A program made the translations under genes and the position numbers. This document shows, piece after piece, positions 49,848-60,000 of a stretch of DNA of 64,000 nucleotides (position 1 is its first letter; each line of letters opens with the position of its first letter). The notes beneath the pieces were generated by a model. The model was given only the letters and a program-made list of their open reading frames with translations, was not told where the DNA came from and did no database searches. The DNA lies in NCBI GenBank assembly GCA_023105745.1, contig JALGQZ010000009.1, positions 48,017,967-48,081,966 on the forward strand, read 5' to 3'. Source of the DNA: Austropuccinia psidii. Taxonomy: Eukaryota; Basidiomycota; Pucciniomycetes; Pucciniales; Sphaerophragmiaceae.

Positions 49848-50958
49848 CTAGTAATCTCTACCCAAATGATTAAAAGATTTCTGGAGATCATTAATCAACT
49901 CATCTTCATACCAGGAAAACTTTGCAGCCATCTCCTCAGAAGCGGTCCCTGGAATAGTCATATAATTAGCATACATAATTACCTCCCTAATATTTCTATC
50001 AACCCTCCTAAATAACATGGCCACAGCATCCTGATTTTCACTTGCTGTATTTGAATCTTCTCTGGTAACTTGGATAGGCCATTAATCCCTGCGCTGAAAC
50101 ACTTGAGCATCAGAAAACGGCCAAGGAGAAAGTTCTTCTCTTCTTCTACTGGTAGTGGCCACAGGTTGGAGTTGTTGTGAGGTGACTATGGGTGAGTTTT
50201 TGGGCTGTTGGATGGGGGATGGTCTTACTGCTGAATTAAAGGTAGGCCTGGTGTGGGAAGAGTGTGGTGAAGAAGGAGGAATGGAAGTAGGAATGGCAGC
50301 AAGAGCGGGTTGGAAATTTCTGGGGGTACTGGGGATGATTTGACTTTGAACCTCTTGGCAGGAGTAGTATTGGATGGATGACCAGCAGAATTAGGAACCA
50401 CCTTAACTTCTTAACCATCCAACTCATCACTATCTTCAGCATACAGATCAGGTGGGGAATTGGCAATTTGTCTTATTTGTTTCACTATGCCTTCAGTATT
50501 GATCCTGGAAATTAGAACTTCTGAGCTGGAGTATATTGGCCTACCACCAACTGGATGGGCCCTCCAACATTAGTCCACCTGGCCACATCCCTCTGCATAG
50601 AACCAGTCACTGAATAAAGAGATCAGTATCCAGTTCAAGAAAGAAAATAATTTCACTCACAATCAGTATACCCTGAAGCACCATCAAGAGTAGGGGCCTC
50701 AGAAACTGGGAACTCTTTTCCAAAAGGACCATCTTTCTTACTCCACAAATACCTCCTGAAATTTGAAGCTTGCTTCCCAGTACGGCGACATGGCTTCTTC
50801 CCAATAAAGCAGTAGTGGCATTTTGGAGATCTGGCATTGTAATTTTCAAAACAATCTGTCCCCTTTGCAAATCTTTTGGTACAAGCAGGATCAAGAAGTT
50901 CAACTGCCTTGTAACTGTCATAAGTTTGGGTGGGATCAAAATGACCAGAAGAAGCCAT
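49848..50958 (-). pseudogene. Antisense spliced accessory gene of Gypsy-2 (twin CX2CX6C protein)
   Basis: Minus strand: exon 1 50958-50661, intron 50660-50610 (51 nt, GTGAGT...TTCAG, phase 1), exon 2 50609 to TAG at 49850-49848. It starts MASSGHFDPTQTYDSY. Cysteines at residues 26, 36, 47, 50 and 57 make two modules, C26-X2-R29-X6-C36 and C47-X2-C50-X6-C57; R29 stands where a second Cys is expected. This spacing recalls fungal Zn2Cys6 clusters. Then come RRYLWSKKDGPFGKEFPVSE, DVARWTNVGGPI, an acidic stretch, a Ser/Pro/Gln-rich middle and a helical C-terminus (LFRRVDRNIREVIMYANY, GTASEEMAAKFSWYEDELIN). One-base deletions near 50553 and 50349 and stops at 50411 and 50082 break it; exon lengths plus two bases equal 354 codons exactly. 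From memory, intact relatives are frequent in A. psidii. Role unknown; nucleic-acid binding is the best guess. Confidence 0.8.
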
Positions 50959-51972
50959 TTATGGTGAAGAAAATCAACTGAGAATGCCAGAACCATGAAG
51001 GACAGATGGTGGCAGCGCAGAAGGGGAATAATCAGTGAGTTAAGTCAGTTTGGAACTCATGACTAAGGAATATGCAAGCAGAAGATTCAAGGCATCAGAA
51101 TTGAATCACTTCAAGGCTGAAAAAAATGATGATCTCAAGGAAGTGGGGCTATGACTCAATGATGGCCCCTCCTCAAAGTTCTAAAGGTGGTGAGTCAATG
51201 TCTCTTTTGGACTGAAGTCACCACCCAGGACCTCCCCTGCAACTTGGGGAAGGTCAGAATCTTGATGGTCCTGGACCCTTCTAATGGGGCCAGGCCATGG
51301 GACCCCTGAAGCCCAAGCAAATTTGGGCTCAGGGAGTCTCCAATGGCCCCACGGCTGACCACCCACGGACTGCGGCATACGGCTCGTGGACCGTAGGACC
51401 CCAAAATCAACTTAAGACCCAAAATGGGCTAAAAAATGCCCTGAAGCCATAAAAATCAAAAATCACCATAAGAAGGGCCAAGACCCAAATTCAATGGTAG
51501 GGCCAAAGGGGCCCCAAATCCCTAATTTGAGGCACTTTGAGGGAAAATGGGGACAAGAACACCCTTGAAGGCTTTTGAAGGAATTCCAATCAGGGCAAGA
51601 AGGGCCAAACATCAAGTTGGCCCATTAACAATGAGGTATATGATCATATACTCATTGGCCATCAAAGTTTGAGCAGAAAAGCTCTATGGTATTCATTTTT
51701 GGATACAACCCAAGGGCCATGTCTTGAAAGGAAGGAAATGACTGAATCCAAAAAGAAGCATATTTTGAAGTTGAAAGCACTTACTCAAGTTAAAAGAAGG
51801 CGGAAGATAATTCATATCAAGTAAGACAGTGAAGAAATGAAGAGGGGATTTTCAGGATAATGGTCAAGAATAAAATATAATCAAAAAGAAATTTTTTTGA
51901 AAAAAAGGGGGGATATTGAGATGCCACTCAACAGTGGCAGGGTATTATGGTATTCAGGAGCCCACCAGTTTC
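50959..51972 (-). other. Upstream region of the antisense gene with a GC-rich island
   Basis: This interval should contain the minus-strand promoter of the antisense gene. 51181-51650 is GC-rich and GGCC-dense, with a CCACGGACTGCGGCATACGG stretch near 51362. The right part (51700-51970) is purine-rich and AT-richer. Short minus-strand frames (51181-51422) are proline/glycine-rich and unsupported. Confidence 0.45.
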
Positions 51973-51981
51973 AAGAGGGGG
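51973..51981 (+). promoter_or_regulatory. Polypurine tract of Gypsy-2
   Basis: AAGAGGGGG, followed by ATAC and then the TGTAGCAACC start of the 3' LTR. This is the expected plus-strand primer, and its position confirms plus orientation of the element. Confidence 0.75.
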
Positions 51982-51985
51982 ATAC

Positions 51986-52733
51986 TGTAGCAACCACTAA
52001 TCAGGGGTAAGGGTATTTATACTTACACCCACTCAAACACCTCAAGCCAGCAAATCCACTGTGTGTATCAGAATTCAGCTTCAGCAATCTTCTTTGCTGA
52101 AACATGCATACAGTCTGTTTCATCAATACAGCCTGTCAATACTTGTACAGGTTGGAATTACCCAATACAGTTTGAATACACCATCCTGAAACTGTATGAT
52201 CACTCAATACCACCGATCCTCTTGTACAGATCCTGTACAGCCATACAGGACCTGTATTGGACAGACTCAATTCAATCATCAAATTTTCTCATGAAAATTC
52301 TCTGTCTGGGCCAGGGCTGGTGATTCTCACATATAACAGCCCCTCTTTCTCCCCCATGGGGATTTTTCCCCAGTTAATTAATTTATAATTATTCTTATCA
52401 TTATTCCGAGTATTATAATTATTTGATTTTAAGTTATTATTGGGCTTCTTTTTCTTTCTTTGACTGTACAGTATGAGTTGGGTGGCCATATCCTTATCAA
52501 CCCTTCTCTTTCCATTCTGACAGGTTGAAACAATGGACTTGGACTTGTTTGTGGTTGGCTCTTTTATTCTTACTCTTATTCTTTGTTTCTGCTTTTCTTA
52601 TATTCTTTCATTTAGTAATTCATCCCATAACACTCTTAAGTGTATTCTTTCTTACCATATCATCAGCCCTCCATAAGTAAGTCCCAGTTTACTGAGTGCC
52701 AGGCCCTCTTCACTTAGAAGAGCCCCTGTGACA
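51986..52733 (+). repeat. 3' LTR of Gypsy-2
   Basis: 748 bp, TGTAGCAACC to CCTGTGACA, a copy of 42594-43354. It has a short deletion relative to the 5' LTR in the ATTTAGTATATTTATTG stretch. Confidence 0.93.
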
Positions 52734-52738
52734 CTTGG

Positions 52739-53054
52739 TTACAGTCTCAGACCTATTATTGTGTCAGGTACACACAGCAGCTGTTATATAGACATAAATA
52801 TTATAAAAATAAGGTATAAGGGCTATTACCTGACTTACTGTGTCATTGTTTACATTAATAATTACTGTTTGTCTTTAACTTATATTACTACTACTAGTTT
52901 TGTTGAGTTTAAAGGAAATAAAGGTCATATAACTAAATTCTCTTGCACGGTAGCAAGAGTTAGTTACAATTGCACTCAATAAAACCAGAGATAGAATATA
53001 CAGGTGATGATGTCCAATCTTATACGGTTACAGCCTACAGGCAATCACACCTGA
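52739..53054. other. Flank of Gypsy-2, possibly Copia LTR sequence
   Basis: No gene. It continues the sequence left of 42589 and leads into a Copia-type gag remnant, so it may belong to the LTR or leader of that older element. No LTR boundary could be fixed. Confidence 0.35.
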
Positions 53055-53267
53055 TCTTATGAAAAAGGTTATCAAACAAAAATCATCATTCTAAACCATG
53101 ACAACTGGGTTAAATGGAGTTGTCAATTGGCAAACTCTCTCACCAGAAAGGGCCATGAATCTTTACTTTTTCCTCCTTCTGACACAGACAAAGTATCTCT
53201 AAAGTTCAAAAAGAGAAATAGTAGGACTCTTGCATTATTATGGACCTGTGCTGCTGTGAGCCTTGAG
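53055..53267 (+). pseudogene. Copia-type gag N-terminal remnant
   Basis: An open stretch of about 71 codons after a TGA at 53052. It contains IIILNHDNWVKWSCQLANSL, KGHESLLFPPSDTDK and RTLALLWTCAAVSLE, the tryptophan-rich start and LALLWT helix seen in Copia gag polyproteins of rusts. It is followed by GAG-GTAAAT, which could be a splice donor. The rest of the element is lost or hidden behind the solo LTR that begins at 53371. It is unrelated in detail to the Copia gag at 37512. Confidence 0.5.
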
Positions 53268-53370
53268 GTAAATTTTACATACCCAAATAGGCCACAGTTA
53301 TCTTAAAAATAAATTCTGAATTTTACATAACTCATAAGTCATGCATATATCCAAAATTCATCATTTTTGA

Positions 53371-54816
53371 TGTCAGCCTGTGACTCAAAACCAGAGCACA
53401 AGCATGACAGCCAACATACCATAAACCAATGGTATAGCCAAAATACCACCAAAACATGGAGCTGAGCCAAATTAGCTCAAAAGGTATCAGAAGAAAGAGG
53501 AAACTTACCCCTTTCTGAAAATATAAGTCCCATCACCATAGGACAAGAAACAACAAAGTTATTCCTGCTCAAAGTTATTGCTGAGCATAAACCTTAATTT
53601 TCACCTCTCATCTAAAATCTAGAAGGAGAGGCTTAACCCCATCAAATGGGTATTCAAAATGAAGCTCTAAGCCAGGGCTATCCAATGGTACCAGCCAAAC
53701 TGAGCTAGCACCAGTATTACTTGAGTTATGGTCAAATTCAGACCAAATAAGGGTGAACAAAACATTCACCTCTCATCTAACTTTTACAGTTTTAGTGTGA
53801 GATACCTAAAGTGGGGTCTTTTTGGAAAGAGCACAATCAGGGCTATCTGATGGTGCCATCCATTTCCTCATAACTCAACTACAACAGAAGTTATTGGCCA
53901 AACAAACTTAATACAGCTTTTGACCAGACCACGCCAATGTACAAAAATACTTGTACATGGGATAACTTTGTCATATTTAATGATAACCATGTCAAGTTGG
54001 GTACCATTGTGTAGAGCTCATACGGGGCTATTCAATGAACCAACTTTGAGCTTGATATCTCAAAAACTGACAGAGTTATGACCATTTTAAGGTCAAAATC
54101 CCACCTGCTGTCAGATACAGCCTTACCATGGGATAATATCCCATAACCATGAATATGAGGTGTCAAATAGACGAAGAAGCATGTTTTTACTTCAATACCT
54201 CATATGTCAGTCAATACTGGGGTCCCATACAGTTTCTGTACAGCATTCTACGCGTCATACACGTCAGAATCAGGCTGTGAGGTCCCCAGATGAAATTTTT
54301 CACCCTGTATTGGTGAAAACTGCCCAGATGTGGTTTCAAAACCACATCTGAGCCCAATACAGGGTATACAGGCTGTTTGCAAACCACAAGCCTGTCCAGG
54401 AGAGTGAAAAATATTCACTTCCTCTACGTGGAAAGGTCTAGCAGTCTTTCCACCTCAATTTCAGGATAAAAGGAGGGCTTTTTACAGCCAAAAACCTTTC
54501 CTCATCCTGCTCTTGAATAACCTACGTAGTAAACTGTCAAAAACAGTTTTACTCTTGGTTAAATAATCAGGTATAATCTTAATTTAAAGTATTGTAGTCT
54601 TTATTATTGTAATCCAACAGGTAAAGCTGCACCCAGGGTTTTCAACAGCGCTCACCACCACTATATCTCTATAGTAAAGCCCTTTAAATCTTAAATTAAA
54701 TAATTTATTATCAATCTTATCATCTTTTAAAACCATTTTTACCGTTGTGGGAACTCCTTTTGTTGTGGGATAAATAATAGGCAGTACCTTGAGGGGGAAA
54801 TTATTGGTGAGTCTGT
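53371..54816. repeat. Solo LTR, family A copy 2, inverted relative to copy 1
   Basis: Starts TGTCAGCCTGTGACTC and aligns along its length with the reverse complement of 932-2355. Examples are TTTTGGTGGTAT, GATATCAAGCTCAAAG and CCACATCTGGGCAGTTTTCACC blocks, and the shared GAGCGCTGTT...CTGGGTGCAGCTTTACCTGTTGGATTACAATAAT segment split over two words. TTTGA at 53366-53370 and 54817-54821 is a candidate 5-bp duplication, giving 1446 bp against 1424 for copy 1. The right terminus ends in CTGT rather than CA, so that boundary is less certain. Confidence 0.7.
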
Positions 54817-54821
54817 TTTGA

Positions 54822-55744
54822 ATTTCAGAATGAGCCAATAACCATGGGTGCTAAGGTGTATTAGCTGCCCCTCTAAATATACTGAAAAAGATACCCTTTT
54901 TGATGAGATCACAAATCAATTATTTAGTTTTGTGGCTTTTCAATTAGAGAATTTTCTTCAGCAGTCTCTATCAGTCTGTCAATAAAAGATCACTATGATA
55001 ATAATGGTAATAGTTAATATTTTTTTTTTAATAATTGAGGTTTGCTTAACTTTCTTGTTATTGATTATAATTCTTTTAAATTAATTCTTCTAGTATTCCT
55101 TCTTTCAATACCTGAGATATTTAAAGAATATTGTTTAAGATCACTATTAATATTAATAATAATCTTGATAGCTAGCTAATACTTTTAAAGTTGATTCAAT
55201 AATACTATCAATATAGCTATAATAATTTAAGGGTAAGATAATTCTTTAAGGGTGGTTTTGTTAAATATAAAGGTAAGATATAAATGATATTATAGTAATA
55301 CAATACTATTAGGATCAAGATAAATATAATCCAATATACCTAAAAAGGCTTATGATATAAGGTATAAGGGTAAGATGATATCCCTTCTATAAATAAGGGT
55401 TATTGATAAATTAGATAAGATCACTAATGATAATATCTTCAAACACTACTTCAACACTACTACTATAATGGTAAGACTATTAAAATAATATTAAACTCTT
55501 TCATTAATATTATAAATATCTTTCATTAATTAATCATAAATAATACTATAAGATACTGAGCCTTGCTACTGATCTTCTTCAATATAAATACTAGATTATC
55601 CTACTAGAGAAGGGATGGATTGATCCTCAAGATTATTGTCTGAATCAGAAGCATGGGGGAAAAACAGGGAGAGAGGCCCTTTATTTATACCTTTTGGGCC
55701 CTCCATAGAGCCTTCCAAAAACAAGGGACTTAGAAAAAATTCCA
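54822..55744. other. AT-rich spacer, no gene seen
   Basis: AT-rich, with a relatively GC-richer patch near 55640-55740 leading into the tandem array. No supported gene. Confidence 0.5.
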
Positions 55745-56411
55745 CCTTGAGACATTTTTGCTGGTGGGTAAATTAAAAATGGTGTCATTTGATCAAGATA
55801 TTGCACCATATGTTTGGTTGATTGCACCATTCTGAACCTTATTATTGTCAGTGCACAGCCTTGAGACATTTTTGCTAGTGGTTAAATTTGGAATGGTGTC
55901 ATTTGTTCAGGATATTGCACCATATGTTTGGTTGATTGCACCATACTTTTTGAATTATACTCTTATTTTAACTAAACTCTATTTTTATTATGCACAGCCT
56001 TGAGACATTTTTGCTAGTGGTTAAATTTGGAATGGTGTCATTTGATACAGATATTGCACCATATGTTTGGTTGATTGCACCATTTTGAAAAACTGTATTC
56101 TTATCTCTACTAACCTTATTTTTCCTCTTCACAGCCTTGAGACATTTTTGCTGGTGGTTAAATTTGGAATGGTGTCATTTGATACAGATATTGCACCATA
56201 TGTTTGGTTGATTGCACCATTTCTTTAAAACTGTATTCTTATCTCTACTAACCTTATTTTTCTTCTTAACAGCCTTGAGACATTTTTGCTGGTGGTTAAA
56301 TTTGGAATGGTGTCATTTGATACAGATATTGCACCATATGTTTGGTTGATTGCACCATTTTTTTTAAAACTGTATTCTTATCTCTACTAACTTTATTTTT
56401 CTTCTTCACAG
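55745..56411. repeat. Five-unit tandem array, unit about 138 bp
   Basis: Units start CCTTGAGACATTTTTGCT at 55745, 55859, 55998, 56135 and 56273 (lengths 114, 139, 137, 138, 139). Each carries GGTGTCATTTG, then TGCACCATATGTTTGGTTGA followed by TTGCACCAT, and ends in a pyrimidine-rich stretch plus ACAG. The last three are nearly identical; the first two are more diverged. A truncated sixth start (CCTTGATCTG) follows at 56412. Confidence 0.9.
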
Positions 56412-56979
56412 CCTTGATCTGTATTCAGTTGAGTATTTCTCTATGTAAAATTTAATTTGTAAATAATACCTGTAATGTTTGGTTATGGGAGTTTAAGTGG
56501 GGATTGAGTAATGTAACACTATGTTAGCTTATATGTAAGTGTTTTTTTATGTCAAGACATGTAACACATGATCCTGTAAGGGTAATGGTGTCACTTATGT
56601 AATATTACACATGTTCATTCATATTGAATATTTAGACAAGCTGCATTATATTTAAGCATATTCTTGTACCTAGTATAGAGTGTATAGTATCATTTCTCTT
56701 CTTTAATCCATGATATCTAGAAAATTATTGACATTATGGGGTTGAGGCAATATGTGACTATAGGTAAAATTTGATGTAGATTCCAGTGAAATACTTATTT
56801 TTGTTATTTTAATATAATTATCTTCCTTTTTCTTGCAATTTTTTTTTTTTTTTAATTTTATCTTTCACTTTTTATCTTTATTTTCTTTATATATATATAT
56901 ATTATTATTATTATTGATCAAAGTTTTAGCTTTGAAATTGTGGATTTGAACCTTGGAAGAACTGGTATGGAATACCACA
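56412..56979 (-). repeat. Putative 3' LTR of Gypsy-3 (far end undefined)
   Basis: On the minus strand, right after a polypurine tract, sequence starting TGTGGTATTCCATACC runs leftward from 56979. It is AT-rich with several TGTTACA and TTACATAAG words. No second copy was found to the right of pol, so the LTR cannot be delimited; the tandem array may lie inside it. Confidence 0.45.
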
Positions 56980-56994
56980 TCCCCCTCTCCATTT
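56980..56994 (-). promoter_or_regulatory. Polypurine tract of Gypsy-3
   Basis: The minus strand reads AAATGGAGAGGGGGA immediately before TGTGGTATTCC, about 100 bp after the pol stop. The placement is as expected for a Ty3/Gypsy 3' LTR boundary. Confidence 0.7.
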
Positions 56995-57091
56995 AATGCT
57001 GTCCCCAGCATTCAAGGTGATAATCCACTTACTTTTTTTTTAAAAAAAAACAATCAAACATTTGCCCCCTTTTTTTTGAATAAAAGGATTT

Positions 57092-60000
57092 TTATTCATC
57101 AAAGTCCTCTTCATCTTCAAATTGAGATTCATCTTCAACTTCCTCTTCTCCTTCTTCCTCTTCTTCCTCTGAGTCCAACACTTTTCCTCTTGGATAGAAC
57201 TTTTTTATTTGACTTGCTGCAAACCTTCTTGCTAGCTTTGTACCATCTAATTCTTCCAGCTCATATGGACCATTGTTTATTTGTCTCACAACTCTATATG
57301 GTCCATCCCATCTATTCTTGAACAATAATCCCCATTGTGACTCTAATGCTTTATTGTATACAAGAACAATTTCACCTGGATTAATTGGCTTTCTTATTTG
57401 ATGTGCTAATTTCCTGTCCCAATATTTTACTGAATCCTCCCTGGCTTTTTTAAATTTCTCTTTTGCTCTTTTTCTTATTTCTTCTTTTCCTGATAGCTGT
57501 TCAGCTCTTGCTTCCAATAAATCTTCTGTTGATTTGACTTTGTGCCATTCAATTGATAAGTATGTTTTTGCTTCAATGTCTATTGGTAGTACTGCCTTTT
57601 GACCAAATTGAAGTTCAAATGGGGAGTAACCTGTTGTTCTTTTGGTTGATATTCTGTCAGCCAATGTAACCAAAGGTAAGTATTCTTTCCATTTTGAACC
57701 ATTTTCACCACACATCTTCACCAATGCATCCTTCAATTGTTTATGCCCCCTTTCTACCATTCCTTGTGACTCAGGGTAGTAGGGTGTTGTTACCCTTATC
57801 TTTGAACCTGCTTTCTTTACTGCATCTTGTAATTCCTTTCCAAACTCAGGCCCTCCATCTACTGTAACCTCTTTTGGGGCTCCATACCTGCAAATCCATT
57901 CAGAAGTGAACCATTCTGATACTGACTTTGCTGTAAGCTTTACTAAACCAATTGTCTCTGGCCATCCTGAGAAATCATCCCTAGCCACTACTAAATACTT
58001 CCATCTTCCTGCTTTTACATGTACTGCATCTATACTGACTCTTTCAAATAATGTTGAGGTGAATGCGATTCTTCCTTCCTCTTTTTGGTGATAATGACTT
58101 CTCTTTTGACAAGCTTTACAAGATTTGACCCATTTTTTGACTATTTTCTTCATTCCTTCCCACCAAAATCTTTCTTTAACTCTTCTGTATGTTTCATTTT
58201 CTCCTCTGTGTCCCATTTCTTCATGTAATGATTTTAATATTCTTCTTTGAGAACTCTGACTTGACACAACTACTTGTGGATTTGGTATATTTCTTCTTTT
58301 GAGTTGGCCTTCCTCCAGAAAGAAATTTGATGACTTCCTTTTAATTCTTTTGAAGTCATCCTCTTTACTACCAAAGGGACTTTTCAATGTATTTAAGTAT
58401 TCTACCATTCTTTTCCAAAATCCTTCTTGCTTTGATGGTAGCTTTATTCCTGCCAATTTTATTATATTGTTATGTTTTACTCCAAACCCTGGGTGTGGTT
58501 TTATCCATTCTTCTTCTTCATCAAAATCAGATTTTTCTTTTTCTTCATCTTCTGACTGAGGTCTTCTTGACAGCCCATCTGGCATTGTGAAGGTCTTCCC
58601 TGGCTTATGAACTAAGTCAAAAGAAAACAATTGAATAAATGCAACCCATCTGGTCATTGGGGCATTTGGCAAACAGGGTGAGTTTATCATTTCAATTAAG
58701 GCTTTTGCATCTACTTGTAGCTCAAAATGTTGTCCCCAAAGTACTGTTTGGAGTTTCTTGAGCATTTTGGCCACTCCACATAGCTCCAGCTTTGGCTGTG
58801 AGTATTTTGATTCCAATCTTGAAAATGTTATTGATTCATAAAGAACTGGTCTGTCCTTTCCTTCTTTGTCTTCTTGAGTAAGTACTGCTCCTGCAGCTAT
58901 ATAGCTTGAGTCTACTGCTAATTTAATCTTCCCTGCTCCCTTTTCATAATCCAAATTTTTTAATGTTATTTCCTCCCCTACAATTTTTCTTAACTTTTCA
59001 AATGCTTCATCACATTTAGTATTCCATTCCCATTCTTCATCATCTCTTGTTAATCTTCTTAGTGGTGATGCAATCTGAGAGAAATTTTGAATGAGCATTC
59101 TAACATATGCACAAAGTCCCAAAAAGCCTCTTACTTCCTTTTTATTGAGGGGCTTTGGCCAACTTTGTATTTTATTAATCTTCTGCTTTGAAATTTTTCT
59201 TCCATTCAAAGAAACTACATGCCCTACTATGTCCAATGCTGGCACACAACATGCAAATTTGATTCCTGATATGGTAAGTCCTGCCTCTTCAATTCTGAAT
59301 AATATTCTCTCTAATGTAACTGCATATTCCCAAATGAATCTTCTTATCAAATTATTTTCTTGTAAAGCCTCATTATTATATTTTGATCTTGGACCTTTTA
59401 TCCCTCCATCATCAATAAAAATTCCTACATTCTCTGGTATTTCTTCTTGAAGTATCCAAGTCATTTGGGCTTGATAAACTGCAACAGAATTGGTTGCTCC
59501 TTGTGGTAATCTTGTGAGTTGTAGCCTTCCAAGTGGTGTTTCAAATGTAGTTAAGGGTCTTGTAGAAATGTCTAATTCTCTTTCATCATACCCTCCCATT
59601 ATGTCACCAAGTCCATAACAAGCTCTCCCTGAAAAGGCATCTACAAATTCTTCAATATGTGGTGGTAATCCTGCATCTTTAATGGTTACTTTATTAAGAT
59701 CCTGTAAGTCATGGACAATTCTAAGTTTTCCATTTGACTTTGCAACACAAAATACTGGACTTGTATAGCTGGAGGTAGACTGCTCATACAAGCCTGTTCT
59801 AATCCTTTCCCTTACCAATTCAATAAACTGTGGTATTATGGGCTTTGGTATTGGTATTGGCTTCTTTTGCCAAGGTGTATGTGGTATTACTGGTATTTTA
59901 TAGGGTTTTCCATATGAATGTTTCAGTAAACCCCTTTCCTCTGCACTGAATGCAATTGCTTTTTCTCTTAAAACTATGACACTCATCAGAAGACTCCTTT

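Larger units (their letters stand above)
42594..52733 (+). mobile_element. Gypsy-2: full-length chromovirus with an antisense gene (TSD CTTGG)
   Basis: A 10,140-bp element. LTRs 42594-43354 and 51986-52733 begin TGTAACAGCC or TGTAGCAACC, end CCCCTGTGACA and are bordered by CTTGG at 42589-42593 and 52734-52738. Internal order: leader, gag, protease-RT-RNase H-integrase-chromodomain on the plus strand to 49152, a convergent spacer, a separate spliced minus-strand gene (49848-50958), a GC-rich region, polypurine tract, 3' LTR. In the first 380 bp of the LTRs I count about 29 differences, so divergence is roughly 7-8%, older than Gypsy-1. All coding parts are broken. Confidence 0.93.

Noticed and set aside
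56945..56975. Pol III B-box or SINE at the start of the Gypsy-3 LTR (GGTTCAAATCC on minus)
   Set aside because: Single B-box-like word without an A box or tRNA-like fold; position explained by the LTR start.
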